From Bacteroides caccae (lineage in GTDB: Bacteria > Bacteroidota > Bacteroidia > Bacteroidales > Bacteroidaceae), in NCBI RefSeq assembly GCF_002222615.2, contig NZ_CP022412.2, forward strand, positions 2,976,001-3,040,000: 64,000 nt of DNA, written 5' to 3'. Below, one piece after another: positions 1 to 8,991 of the stretch; position 1 is the stretch's first letter, and each line of letters starts with the position of its first letter. The position numbers and the translations under genes are program-made. A model generated the notes under the pieces. It had not been told where the DNA came from. It was given only the letters and a program-made list of their open reading frames with translations, and did not search any database.

Positions 1-1
1 A

Positions 2-274
2 TATATGAAGGACGAGATAGATAAGTGTGATTATGATATAGCATTAATTGGTTGCGGAGCCTATGGAATGTGTTTAGCTGCACATGTAAAACGACAAGGA
101 AAACAGGCTGTACATCTTGCTAGCATGACTCAAATGCTTTTTGGGGTATATGGAAAGCGTTGGCTTGATTCAGAACCTGAGTACCGAAAATATATTAATA
201 AGTATTGGATTCGTCCTGATAAAAAAGAGAAACCACAAGGGGCGGATAAAATCGAGGGAGGTTGTTATTGGTAA
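2..274 (+). CDS. C-terminal part of a capsule-locus protein, 5' end outside window
   Basis: The open frame runs to the left edge of the window, so the first methionine at position 5 is probably internal and this is only the end of a longer gene. The visible 90 residues contain a small glycine-rich strand-turn (ALIGCGAYG) and end in a polar tail. From memory, this ending (ALIGxGAYG then KRxGKQAxH and LFGxxGKRW) is common in uncharacterised proteins of Bacteroides polysaccharide loci; no catalytic activity can be assigned from this piece. It sits directly upstream of an acyltransferase and glycosyltransferases on the same strand, which supports membership of the capsule operon. Confidence 0.6.
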   Translation, partial: YMKDEIDKCDYDIALIGCGAYGMCLAAHVKRQGKQAVHLASMTQMLFGVYGKRWLDSEPEYRKYINKYWIRPDKKEKPQGADKIEGGCYW

Positions 275-312
275 ATTAGATTGTATTTTATTATAAACTA
301 AGATATCTCATT

Positions 313-1374
313 TTGAATAATAGTCGAATAATTGAAATGCCTACAGATCAATTTTTAAATAGAGGGCAACGTATAGCTTGGCTTGATAATGTAAAGATGT
401 TTGCTATGCTTTGTGTCATATTGGGTCATGTGATGACTATAGTGATTAAGACCAATGTGGATCTCTCAGGGAAAATAATAGAGCATTTTATTGTAGCATT
501 TAATATGCCATTGTTCGTGATTATCTCAGGGTATTCAAATTTGAATACATTTAATAAAATTACAAAATGGAGGGAGTTGATTGACTTCGTGAAGAAAAGC
601 GTTATTCGTATACTTTTACCCGTAGTGACATTCTGTGTGATTGGATTAACCCCAAATTTTATTTTTTCACCATTTTGGTTTCTGAATATGATTCTATATC
701 TTATGATAGGGTTTGCTGTAATACATTTTGCTGTTTATTCTATTAAGAAACAGCATATGTTGGGGGTGTCTGTTCTTCTATTTCTTTTATGTTTTATTTG
801 GGTGAATAAAGTTTGGATGGGGGAGATGTGTACATACTATGCCGTTGGGTTGTTGTGTAAAAAATATGGTATTTTTGATAGACCTAAGCGCATAATTTTT
901 CCCATGTTATTACTGTTGGGTATATTAATATTTGTAATATTTTGGTGGTGTGGTGTTTATGTATATAGAGAAAGTAGTTTTTATGCTTGTAATTTCACTG
1001 ATTTACTGTCACTTAATAAACTAGAACTATGGTTTGAACGTCAATTATTAGCAGGAATACTGGGTGTAGCAATGATAGGTCTATTTTTGAATTATAATGG
1101 TAAATATACGCTATTTAGTAAAATGGGGAGATATACCCTTTCTTTTTATTTATTCCATGCTATGATGCTTAGACCTTTTCGTAATGATTTAATTGTCGAT
1201 ATATTTCATGATACGTGGTTTTATCAATACTTCTCTGGATCAGAGGTTTTAAGATGGTGTGGAGTTTTTATCATTTTTATAATGATGACACTAATAAGTT
1301 GGGTGCTGATTTGTGTATGTAAAAAGTGGAAATGGACACGTTTGTTTTGTTTAGGACAAAAAAGTAATTATTAG
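313..1374 (+). CDS. membrane O-acyltransferase (acyltransferase family 3)
   Basis: Predicted integral-membrane acyltransferase of the OafA/YrhL/NolL type, which uses an acyl donor to acetylate a sugar during polysaccharide assembly. After a short N-terminal tail comes the family signature WLDNVKMFAMLCVILGHV, whose LGH histidine (about residue 39) is the expected catalytic residue. It is followed by about ten hydrophobic segments and a final YTLSFYLFHAMML segment typical of the family. Length (353) is normal. The frame opens at a TTG at 313; an ATG at 337 (residue 9) is an equally plausible start and keeps the whole domain. The next gene begins 3 bases downstream, indicating one operon. Which sugar is modified cannot be told. 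Confidence 0.85.
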   Translation: MNNSRIIEMPTDQFLNRGQRIAWLDNVKMFAMLCVILGHVMTIVIKTNVDLSGKIIEHFIVAFNMPLFVIISGYSNLNTFNKITKWRELIDFVKKSVIRILLPVVTFCVIGLTPNFIFSPFWFLNMILYLMIGFAVIHFAVYSIKKQHMLGVSVLLFLLCFIWVNKVWMGEMCTYYAVGLLCKKYGIFDRPKRIIFPMLLLLGILIFVIFWWCGVYVYRESSFYACNFTDLLSLNKLELWFERQLLAGILGVAMIGLFLNYNGKYTLFSKMGRYTLSFYLFHAMMLRPFRNDLIVDIFHDTWFYQYFSGSEVLRWCGVFIIFIMMTLISWVLICVCKKWKWTRLFCLGQKSNY

Positions 1375-1377
1375 AAT

Positions 1378-2574
1378 GTGAAACGAATCGCTATTATTGT
1401 AAATGCGTTTGGAGGTTCAACGACTTCTTTAGCAGAAGCTTTTCTTAATCAAGGTTATAAGGTGGATTTTTATCATCTTATTCCGAGGAAAAAGAGTGCG
1501 TCATTTGAAACTTTTGATTTGTCTCTTAGGGGGGGCTTATTTTCTATAGTTCCTGTCAGGTCCTTTGATTATGATGGCTTGAGAAGATTTATTCCATTTG
1601 CTAGAAATAAATATTTCTCAATGTATCAAATATCAGTTGTTGAGTTATCCTCAATGGGAATAAGATGTTTCATCAATCCCATTTTTGTGCTATATTATGT
1701 AAAACTTGCAAGACGAATTATAAAACAAAAATATGATTTTGTAAATGTTATTGGTCAAAACAAGTCAACAGCCTTTCTTTCTGTTATTTTGCGCTCAAAA
1801 GGTGTTAATGTCGTTCACTCAGTTCATGAGGTTTGTGTGAATCATCAAGTTGGTGATAGGCTTAGTGATACTGTTCTTTATCTTATCGAAAAGAAGATCC
1901 CTATTAATGTTTTTAGCCAAAAAACAGCTGAAGATTTGGTAAGATTAGCAGATAAAAAAACTTTAAAATATTCTGTCATACCATTTTCGCTATTTACAGG
2001 TTACTTGGAATATAATGAGATTGACATACCTGAGCTTAAAGGAGAAACCGATTATGTTCTTTTCTATGGGTTTATTGTGAATTATAAAGGACTGGATGTA
2101 TTGCTTAAAGCTGCTCATGTATTAATGGATAGAGGATTTACAAGAAAAATAGTGGTAGCTGGTGGTGGCAATGTAGATTGTCTTGCAACAATAAAGAAAG
2201 AGAAAAATTTCATTGTAATTAATCGTTGGATAGAAAACGTCGAGATTTCTACGCTGATTAGAAAATGTCATATTGTTGTTTGTCCATATCTTTCATCATC
2301 TCAGACAGGTATAACGCAAACTGTATTTAATTTTGATAAACCTATTGTTGCGACAAAAGTTCCTGCTTTTACAACAACAATTGAAGATGGAAAGACTGGT
2401 CTCTTAGTTGATGTTAATGATGTTGATACGTTTGCGGATGCTATAATTCGCTCTTATCAGGATGTTAACTTGTATATTAGAATGTGTCATGAGGTGCGTT
2501 CTGTAAGGCAAAATAGTGAATCAATATGGAAGGATATAGTAATGAAATATGTACAAAGTTATATTAATGGATAA
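1378..2574 (+). CDS. glycosyltransferase family 4 protein
   Basis: GT-B fold, retaining GT4-type glycosyltransferase of 398 residues. The N-terminal Rossmann half starts KRIAIIVNAFGGSTTSLAEAF. The C-terminal half has the donor-binding pattern DYVLFYGFIVNYKGLDVLLKA and PIVATKVPAFTTTIEDGKTGLLVD. The usual E-x7-E motif region reads SSSQTGITQTVFNFDKPIVAT, so the first glutamate is replaced, as happens in some GT4 branches; this leaves the exact chemistry open. It starts with GTG at 1378, because the overlapping ATG at 1376 meets a stop at once. It probably adds one sugar to the capsule repeat unit on the cytoplasmic face; donor and acceptor are unknown. Confidence 0.85.
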   Translation: MKRIAIIVNAFGGSTTSLAEAFLNQGYKVDFYHLIPRKKSASFETFDLSLRGGLFSIVPVRSFDYDGLRRFIPFARNKYFSMYQISVVELSSMGIRCFINPIFVLYYVKLARRIIKQKYDFVNVIGQNKSTAFLSVILRSKGVNVVHSVHEVCVNHQVGDRLSDTVLYLIEKKIPINVFSQKTAEDLVRLADKKTLKYSVIPFSLFTGYLEYNEIDIPELKGETDYVLFYGFIVNYKGLDVLLKAAHVLMDRGFTRKIVVAGGGNVDCLATIKKEKNFIVINRWIENVEISTLIRKCHIVVCPYLSSSQTGITQTVFNFDKPIVATKVPAFTTTIEDGKTGLLVDVNDVDTFADAIIRSYQDVNLYIRMCHEVRSVRQNSESIWKDIVMKYVQSYING

Positions 2575-3109
2575 CAATAATATGGGAAAACTAGCAATTG
2601 TATTTAAAGAGAAATGGAATAGATTCAGTCATTATTTGAGAAATATTCTTCAAAATGATATTGCATGCCTATGTATTACACCTTCTCTATGTCGGAGACT
2701 AATATACAATTGGTTAGGTCACAATGTGAAAGGGGTAGTTTTTCCTCATTGTTTTCTTGGAGTAGCGAAAGGCAAACTTACTTTAGGACAAAATTCATTT
2801 ATAAATTATTCATGCTTTCTTGATCTGAGCAATGATATTATTATCGGTGATGGTGTGTCAATTGCTTTTAAAACAATATTTATTAATGCTTCGCATGAGA
2901 TAGGACCTATTGAGCATCGTGCTGGTAAAGGAATAAATGCTCCTATTCGTATAGAGGATGGATGTTGGATAGGTGCTAATGTGACAATAATGCCTGGCGT
3001 TACTATTGCGAAAGGATGTATTATAGGTGCAGGGACTTTAGTTACAGAGGATACTGAAGAAAATGGAATATATGTGGGAATACCTGCTCGGTTGATTAGA
3101 AAGCTTTAA
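2567..3109 (+). CDS. left-handed beta-helix acyltransferase (hexapeptide repeat)
   Basis: Hexapeptide-repeat O-acetyltransferase resembling serine/maltose O-acetyltransferases. It carries repeated [LIV]-G-x4 turns (IIIGDGVSIAF, IEDGCWIGANVTIMPGVTIAKGCIIGAGTLV) and the family ending YVGIPARLIRKL. A histidine in NASHEIGP is the probable catalytic base. ATG at 2567 overlaps the stop of the preceding glycosyltransferase by 8 bases, a coupling arrangement; an in-frame ATG at 2549 would overlap by 26. It probably acetylates a capsule sugar, using acetyl-CoA. The substrate cannot be inferred. Confidence 0.83.
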   Translation: MDNNNMGKLAIVFKEKWNRFSHYLRNILQNDIACLCITPSLCRRLIYNWLGHNVKGVVFPHCFLGVAKGKLTLGQNSFINYSCFLDLSNDIIIGDGVSIAFKTIFINASHEIGPIEHRAGKGINAPIRIEDGCWIGANVTIMPGVTIAKGCIIGAGTLVTEDTEENGIYVGIPARLIRKL

Positions 3110-3201
3110 ATAAACAGTGATATAATGTCAGAATTAACATCTTTGGTTCGTTTATTAGGGATGATTATTAAGTTTATTATAATATCAAACAATACTATAT
3201 A

Positions 3202-3840
3202 ATGATGAAATATTATATTGCAAAATTACTTCGTATTCCCCGTCGTTTCCGAATGATTTATTATATCTACTTCAATCGTTTTAAGTTTTGGCTTAATGAT
3301 GTGAAGTTTGGACGTAATATGCAAGTGTATACTAAATTTTTCTTGAATAAGGCGCCTGGGAGTAAAATTACGATTGGTGATGATTTTATCTATACTAATG
3401 GTGATGCTTTTAATCCACTGTGTCGTAATATTTGTGGGTGTATTAACACTACATTTCCCTACTCTCAAATTTCTATAGGCAATGGAACAGGTATTTCTTC
3501 GGCTTGTTTGTGGGCGAATTCGAGTATCACAATAGGTAATCACGTGAATATCGGAGGCGATTGTATTCTTATGGATTCGGATGCACATAATTTAGATTTT
3601 CGTGTGAGAAATGCAAAAAGCAAAATAGGAAAAATGTCTAAAGATGTATTAACAGCTAAAACAGCTCCTATTGTAATAGAAGATGATGTCTTGATAGGGA
3701 CTCGTTGCATTATATTGAAAGGAGTAACTATTGGTGCACGGAGTGTGATAGGAAGTGGAAGTATAGTTACCAAATCCATACCACCTGATTGTATTGCTGC
3801 TGGAAATCCTTGTAAAGTAATACGTATATTAAATAACTAG
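3202..3840 (+). CDS. second hexapeptide-repeat acetyltransferase (WcaF/WbbJ-like)
   Basis: A 212-residue left-handed beta-helix acetyltransferase. It has hexapeptide turns (ISIGNGTGISS, ITIGNHVNIGG), the motif LMDSDAHNLDF containing the likely catalytic histidine, and the standard C-terminal end VIGSGSIVTKSIPPDCIAAGNPCKVIR. The N-terminal 40 residues are basic and aromatic (RFRMIYYIYFNRFKFW) and may associate with the membrane. A 92-base gap separates it from the previous acetyltransferase and 145 bases from the next gene. With the family 3 acyltransferase upstream this makes three O-acylation genes in one capsule cluster, which suggests a heavily decorated repeat unit. Confidence 0.83.
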   Translation: MMKYYIAKLLRIPRRFRMIYYIYFNRFKFWLNDVKFGRNMQVYTKFFLNKAPGSKITIGDDFIYTNGDAFNPLCRNICGCINTTFPYSQISIGNGTGISSACLWANSSITIGNHVNIGGDCILMDSDAHNLDFRVRNAKSKIGKMSKDVLTAKTAPIVIEDDVLIGTRCIILKGVTIGARSVIGSGSIVTKSIPPDCIAAGNPCKVIRILNN

Positions 3841-3985
3841 TTTTGAATAGTGTGTAAGATTAAAACTTGACTTTTTTAGCATTATTATAATAACTAATAA
3901 ATGTTTATTTCCAATTAGAACAGTTTGAAATAGTCTAGTCCTTTTAGAGTTGTTGATTTAATAATGAATTAAATATAAAAGTGTA

Positions 3986-4702
3986 ATGCCTCCTTTAATT
4001 TCAGTGGTAACAATTTGCTATAATGCTAAAAATGATTTGGAGAAAACTATATTATCTGTTCTCTCTCAAACTTATCAAGATATTGAGTATATTATAATAG
4101 ATGGTGGTAGTACGGATGGTACTGTTGATATTATACACAAGTATTCGGAACGATTATTTTACTGGATTAGTGAACCTGATAAGGGGATATATGATGCTAT
4201 GAATAAGGGGATGGATAGGGCTACAGGTAGTTGGATAAATTTCATGAATGCTGGAGATACTTTTTGTGATAATGAAGTTATTAAAAATATATTTGGATAT
4301 AATGATTTATCTGATTATAGTGTCATTTATGGGGATTGTTATGTCTCAAAATTAAATCAACTGCAATATTTGAAGGCATCTAGTATGAAGAAAGTGCATG
4401 TCCAAATGCCTTTTTGTCATCAATCATCTTTTATTCGAAAGACTAGATTAAGATTTAGTATAGATTTGAAGATTGCTGCTGATTATCAGATGATTTATGA
4501 ATATTACAGAATGAATGGTATAAGTTCTTTTTTATATATAAGTAAGCCAATTTCAGTCTTTGATGCAACAGGTATTTCAACAACTAATAATAATTTGTTG
4601 CAGAAAGAGTATGGAATTGTTTATAAAAGAACAAGGAATGCTTATTATTACATTTACTTATGTAAACAAATTTTAAAAATGGTGTTGTTATGTCAGAATT
4701 AA
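3986..4702 (+). CDS. glycosyltransferase family 2 protein (WcaA/WfgD-like)
   Basis: GT-A fold inverting glycosyltransferase of 238 residues. It opens with ISVVTICYNAKNDLEKTILS, then SVLSQTYQDIEYIIIDGGSTDGT (nucleotide-binding Asp at about residue 39), KGIYDAMNKG and FMNAGDTF in the position of the metal-binding DxD-like site. This KGIYDAMNKG pattern is typical of the short GT2 enzymes of O-antigen and capsule loci. The gene overlaps the next glycosyltransferase by 13 bases, so the two are probably co-translated. Donor sugar unknown. Confidence 0.87.
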   Translation: MPPLISVVTICYNAKNDLEKTILSVLSQTYQDIEYIIIDGGSTDGTVDIIHKYSERLFYWISEPDKGIYDAMNKGMDRATGSWINFMNAGDTFCDNEVIKNIFGYNDLSDYSVIYGDCYVSKLNQLQYLKASSMKKVHVQMPFCHQSSFIRKTRLRFSIDLKIAADYQMIYEYYRMNGISSFLYISKPISVFDATGISTTNNNLLQKEYGIVYKRTRNAYYYIYLCKQILKMVLLCQN

Positions 4703-5640
4703 TTTCTATTATTATTCCTGTCTATAATATAGAAAAATATATAGCAAATTGTTTAGAGAGTGTTGTATCACAGACTTATAATAATATTGAGGTAATAGTC
4801 ATAGATGATGGTAGCAATGACAAGACTGGAGAAATTTGTGATATATATGCATCAAAATATAGATTCATACAGGTTCATCATCAGCAAAATTCCGGTGTAT
4901 CTGTTGCGCGTAATTATGGATTAAATACATATTCTGGTAATTGGGTTTTTTTCTTGGATGGAGATGATACTTTAGTATCAAACGCATTAGAATTAGCTAA
5001 AAAAATAGCTGATGATACAAAATGTTTGATGGTAGATTTTAATTTTAGTAGAGTAACAGAGGGCAAAACAATTAGTGGATTTGAATTCTATACTAATTCT
5101 TTTATAGAGGATAATATAAAGTGCTTAAATAGTACATTGCTATATAAACGTGCTTTGATCTATCCCAAATTATATCATAGGTCTATTATTAATCATATAA
5201 GGTTTAATCCTAAAATAACAATTGGTGAGGATATTGTATTTAATATTGAAATATATAAAGGGCCCCACTTTAATATTTCCCATAATACAGAGAAAATTTA
5301 TTTATATTTATTGCGTAATGGTTCGGCTATGCAAAATTCAAGGACATATTGTGAATATGAGAGATTGAATAATGTTGTAACAGAATATTTAAGTAATGAT
5401 ATTGAAGTTAATAAGAATCTAATTCTATTTTGTTGTATAAATTATTATTTTAAGTGTATAAAAGAAAGAGCTTTATTGTCTTCTCAATATTCAAAAATAT
5501 ACAATCGTCTATCTTTTAAAGATTGCTGGGATAAAGACCTAAGTTTTAAATTTAAGTTATTGTTCTCTGCGTATAAGCTTAATAGAAATTTGGGAAATTT
5601 ACTTTTATATTTGAGATACAAATTATTTCCTGTATACTAA
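4690..5640 (+). CDS. glycosyltransferase family 2 protein (EpsJ-like)
   Basis: GT-A glycosyltransferase of 316 residues. Visible motifs are SIIIPVYNIEKYIANCLESV, VIDDGSNDKTGEIC, NSGVSVARNYGL and the DxD-type site FLDGDDTLVS (Asp 90, 92 and 93). The C-terminal third is helical, lysine- and tyrosine-rich, and less conserved, as usual for acceptor-binding parts. It starts inside the end of the previous GT2 gene, and its stop shares one base with the start of the downstream polymerase gene. Such tight packing indicates a single capsule transcript. Confidence 0.87.
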   Translation: MSELISIIIPVYNIEKYIANCLESVVSQTYNNIEVIVIDDGSNDKTGEICDIYASKYRFIQVHHQQNSGVSVARNYGLNTYSGNWVFFLDGDDTLVSNALELAKKIADDTKCLMVDFNFSRVTEGKTISGFEFYTNSFIEDNIKCLNSTLLYKRALIYPKLYHRSIINHIRFNPKITIGEDIVFNIEIYKGPHFNISHNTEKIYLYLLRNGSAMQNSRTYCEYERLNNVVTEYLSNDIEVNKNLILFCCINYYFKCIKERALLSSQYSKIYNRLSFKDCWDKDLSFKFKLLFSAYKLNRNLGNLLLYLRYKLFPVY

Positions 5641-6734
5641 TGCTTTTATATCTATTTACTTTTATATTGTCCATACTGTTTACTTATATAGCTTCTTTAT
5701 ATTATAAAAATAGGATGATATTCATTCTTTTTTCAGCTGTTGCTGTTACTCCATTAATAATTATTGGGGGATTAAGAGATGTTGGTGTGGGATATGATAC
5801 GATTGCTTATCCTGTGTCTGCATATAATTATTTGCAAATCAATAATAATATATATTCGATTCTATTTGCTTCTGCTGAGTTGGAGCCTTTATATTATTTT
5901 CTTTCATATTTGGCAGTTAATTATTTTTGGGATGATGTAGGAGCTATATTATTTGTTACACAACTTATAATAATAGTTGTAACATATGTCGCTTGCTGTA
6001 GAATAGTGGGAAGATCTTATTTGTGGATATCAATTTTCTTGTATTGTTTTCTATTTTTCAATATGGAGCTCAATATGATGAGACAAGGTTTAGCTCTTAG
6101 TTTTGTTCTTTTAGGATTTTCATATCTACTAGACCATAAGTTAAAAGGATATTTTATATGTATATTGGTTGGCTTTTTATTCCATAAGTCTGCGATTTTT
6201 GCACTCGTGTTTTTACCAGGAGTATATTGGAAAAACTTAAGATATTCCAAGTATATTGTAATTGGAAGTCTTGCATTTTTGATGTTCTTTTCTACTATTC
6301 TGAACTTTATTACTTCTTTGGAGGGCTTCAGTAAATATGATGCTTATTCTGAGGGAGGCAACTATAGTGGAACTTTTTCTTATTCGGAATTTATCTTAAG
6401 AACACTTTTTTTATTGTGTATTTACTTTTTATGTTCCAATAAAAAGAAAGATATACATTTCTATCAAATATTTGCTCTATTTGTTTGTGAATTTGTTCTT
6501 AATATTTTACAGATAAAAAGCGATTTTGTAGGTAGATTAGGCTTACCCATTTATATCCTATATTTAGTTTATTTACCATATTATTGTATGATAAACACAT
6601 CTACTTGGAAAATAAAGAAATCTAATACAGTTTTGTTACTATTCGTTGTCTTCTTATACTGGTGGTATGTGTATATGGTAAGTGATGCGGGTGTCACGGT
6701 CGATTATTCTTCTTCTATTTTAGGTATTCATTAG
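5640..6734 (+). CDS. EpsG/Wzy-type polysaccharide polymerase
   Basis: Integral membrane protein of 364 residues with about ten hydrophobic segments. The GLRDVGVGYDTIAY motif after the second segment and FNMELNMMRQGLALSFVLLGFSYL in the middle are characteristic of EpsG-family proteins, thought to polymerise repeat units on the periplasmic side as Wzy does. It ends in a short periplasmic tail. The start overlaps the previous stop by one base (TAATG). As the only polymerase candidate in the visible cluster, it is the probable capsule polymerase. The assignment rests on topology and the GLRD/MRQG motifs. Confidence 0.8.
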   Translation: MLLYLFTFILSILFTYIASLYYKNRMIFILFSAVAVTPLIIIGGLRDVGVGYDTIAYPVSAYNYLQINNNIYSILFASAELEPLYYFLSYLAVNYFWDDVGAILFVTQLIIIVVTYVACCRIVGRSYLWISIFLYCFLFFNMELNMMRQGLALSFVLLGFSYLLDHKLKGYFICILVGFLFHKSAIFALVFLPGVYWKNLRYSKYIVIGSLAFLMFFSTILNFITSLEGFSKYDAYSEGGNYSGTFSYSEFILRTLFLLCIYFLCSNKKKDIHFYQIFALFVCEFVLNILQIKSDFVGRLGLPIYILYLVYLPYYCMINTSTWKIKKSNTVLLLFVVFLYWWYVYMVSDAGVTVDYSSSILGIH

Positions 6735-6776
6735 TTTTTTTGGCAAGAATATCATTGTTTAAATGTGGAGGTATTA

Positions 6777-7841
6777 ATGAATGTATTGTTAGTAAGTGTT
6801 AGATCTGATTTTGGCGGAGGTCCTCGTCATGTTCATCAATTGATTGAAGAATTACCTTCTAGTATTAATATTTATATGGCTTTCCCTCAGGGGAAACCGT
6901 ATGGGGATTTATGGAGAAGCCATCCTAGAATAAAGAAATATTTAGATATTCCTTATAGGAGGTTTAATATTAAATATCTATTCTTACTAAAGCGTTTCAT
7001 AATTGAAAATGAAATTAGCATAGTTCATTCTCATGGGAACGGTGCTGGATTATATTCACGAACCCTAAAACTGATATTACCTGATGTTAAAGTTGTTCAC
7101 ACTTTTCATGGAATAACTGATGATTATTCTTCATACCTAAGATATTGTGTGAATAAAATAATAGGAAGATTTTTTAAATGTTTCACTGATAAATTTATTT
7201 TAGTATCGAATGGTGAACTAAAAGTTGGAAAATCATTACATTTTTTATCTATTGATAAATCAGTTGTAATATATAATGCAGTATCTGATAATGGTTTGAA
7301 AGTTTCAAGAAAAAATCAAAAGTTCTTAGTCATTTCACTCTCTCGTTTTGATTATCAAAAAAATATGGATATGGCATATAGTATAGCAAAAGCATTAAAA
7401 AATAATCATGAAATAGAATTTGTGTGGATTGGAGAAGGAGAAGATTTTTTGCGGTTAAAACAAAAGAGTGTGGAAGATAATGTTAATATTAATTTTGTTG
7501 GATTTGCAGAATACCCTATGCCTTACCTTAAGAGTGCAGATTTATATCTATCTACTTCTCGTTTTGAAGGCTTACCCTATGCTCTTATTGAAGCTGCATC
7601 AGTAGGGCTTCCAATAGTTGCTACGGACGTAGTTGGTAATAATGAAGTTGTACATCATAATTATAATGGGCTTTTGTTTAAGTCAGAACAAGATGCTATA
7701 GATGCGATAAAAACATTATCACAGAATGCTGATTTGTTGAATAAATATTCGATAAATTCTCGAGAACTTTACCTTAAATCTTTTACAATAGAAAGGATGA
7801 TATCTTCTATTGTGGATACGTATGTGCAGGTTCTAAATTAA
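6777..7841 (+). CDS. glycosyltransferase family 4 protein (capM/RfaB-like)
   Basis: GT-B glycosyltransferase, 354 residues from the ATG at 6777. A GTG at 6765 is in frame, but GGAGGT lies just before the ATG, so the shorter start is preferred. N-terminal motifs NVLLVSVRSDFGGGPRHVHQL and IVHSHGNGAGLYSR are typical of acceptor domains. The donor domain shows FVWIGEGEDFLRLK, STSRFEGLPYALIEAASVGL (the E-x7-E motif is intact) and PIVATDVVGNNEVV. It is separated by 42 bases from the polymerase gene. A retaining transferase adding one capsule sugar is the likely role. Confidence 0.87.
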   Translation: MNVLLVSVRSDFGGGPRHVHQLIEELPSSINIYMAFPQGKPYGDLWRSHPRIKKYLDIPYRRFNIKYLFLLKRFIIENEISIVHSHGNGAGLYSRTLKLILPDVKVVHTFHGITDDYSSYLRYCVNKIIGRFFKCFTDKFILVSNGELKVGKSLHFLSIDKSVVIYNAVSDNGLKVSRKNQKFLVISLSRFDYQKNMDMAYSIAKALKNNHEIEFVWIGEGEDFLRLKQKSVEDNVNINFVGFAEYPMPYLKSADLYLSTSRFEGLPYALIEAASVGLPIVATDVVGNNEVVHHNYNGLLFKSEQDAIDAIKTLSQNADLLNKYSINSRELYLKSFTIERMISSIVDTYVQVLN

Positions 7842-7869
7842 TAAATTATTATTTGAAAATTAAAATAAT

Positions 7870-8991
7870 ATGAAGATTGCCATTATTCAAGAATGGTTAG
7901 TAACCGTTGGCGGTTCAGATAAAGTAGTCAAAGCTATTGCGGATGTTTTTCCTGGCGCAGATATTTACACTCTAGTTGCTAAAAAACAAGTTTGTGATGA
8001 ATTAGGAATTGATTGGAATAAAGTCCATACATCATTCATTCAGAAGTTGCCTTTAGGAGTAAAGAAACATAGAATGTATCTGCCTATATTTCCGTTTGCG
8101 ATAGAACAGTTTGATTTACGAGGATATGATATTATTATCTCATCTTCTCATGCTGTCGCGAAAGGAGTTCTGACCAAAGCGGATCAATTACATATCTGTT
8201 ATTGTCATTCTCCTATCCGTTATGTATGGGATATGTATCATGAATATTTGGAAGAATCAGGGTTAGCGAAAGGCTTGAAAGGTTATTTGGCTAAATATAT
8301 GCTTCATCGTATTCGCAAATGGGATTTGATATCTAGTTTTCGTGTAGACTATTTTATTAGTAATTCCGATTACGTAGGGCGTCGAATTCAAGAGACTTAT
8401 AGACGGGATGCTGTAACAATCCATCCTAATATTGATATTTCTAATTTTGATTTATGTGTAGAGAAAGAAGATTTCTATTTAACTAGTAGTCGTTTGGTAG
8501 GGTATAAGAAAATAGATCTCATTGTCGAAGCTTTCAGTCATATGCCGGATAAAAAGTTGATAGTAATTGGTGGCGGTCCTAATTTAGAAAAGATATGCAA
8601 GATTGCCGGTCATAATGTAACTGTCATGGGATATCAACCATTTGCCGTATTAAAAGAAAAGATGCAGAAAGCTAAAGCCTTTGTTTTTGCGGCAGATGAG
8701 GATTTTGGTATGATTCCGATTGAAGCACAATCATGTGGAACTCCTGTAATTGCTTATGGTAGAGGTGGCTCTTTGGAAACAGTGAAGGACGGAACAACAG
8801 GGCTTTTCTTTTATGAACAGACTGTGGAGGCGATTATTGACGCAGTGAAAAGATTTGAAAATCAAGAAATCCCATTTGACCCTAAGACAATACGTAATCA
8901 TGCGGAGACTTTTTCGGAAGAACGTTTTAAAAAGGAAATAAAGGAGTTTGTAGAGTTAAAATATAATGAATTTAATCATCTAGTGAAATGA
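7870..8991 (+). CDS. glycosyltransferase family 4 protein (WbaZ-like)
   Basis: GT4 enzyme of 373 residues resembling WbaZ/RfbZ mannosyl-type transferases. It begins MKIAIIQEWLVTVGGSDKV, contains ICYCHSPIRYVWDMYHEYL (a motif strongly associated with this branch), YFISNSDYVGRRIQ and the donor-site motif DEDFGMIPIEAQSCGTPVIAYGRGG, in which the E-x7-E motif is present. Its last codons overlap the following epimerase gene by four bases (ATGA). Base composition rises slightly in GC from here, closer to the chromosomal core than the genes before it. This gene and the epimerase may be a more widely shared end of capsule loci; the sugar specificity is a guess. Confidence 0.86.
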   Translation: MKIAIIQEWLVTVGGSDKVVKAIADVFPGADIYTLVAKKQVCDELGIDWNKVHTSFIQKLPLGVKKHRMYLPIFPFAIEQFDLRGYDIIISSSHAVAKGVLTKADQLHICYCHSPIRYVWDMYHEYLEESGLAKGLKGYLAKYMLHRIRKWDLISSFRVDYFISNSDYVGRRIQETYRRDAVTIHPNIDISNFDLCVEKEDFYLTSSRLVGYKKIDLIVEAFSHMPDKKLIVIGGGPNLEKICKIAGHNVTVMGYQPFAVLKEKMQKAKAFVFAADEDFGMIPIEAQSCGTPVIAYGRGGSLETVKDGTTGLFFYEQTVEAIIDAVKRFENQEIPFDPKTIRNHAETFSEERFKKEIKEFVELKYNEFNHLVK

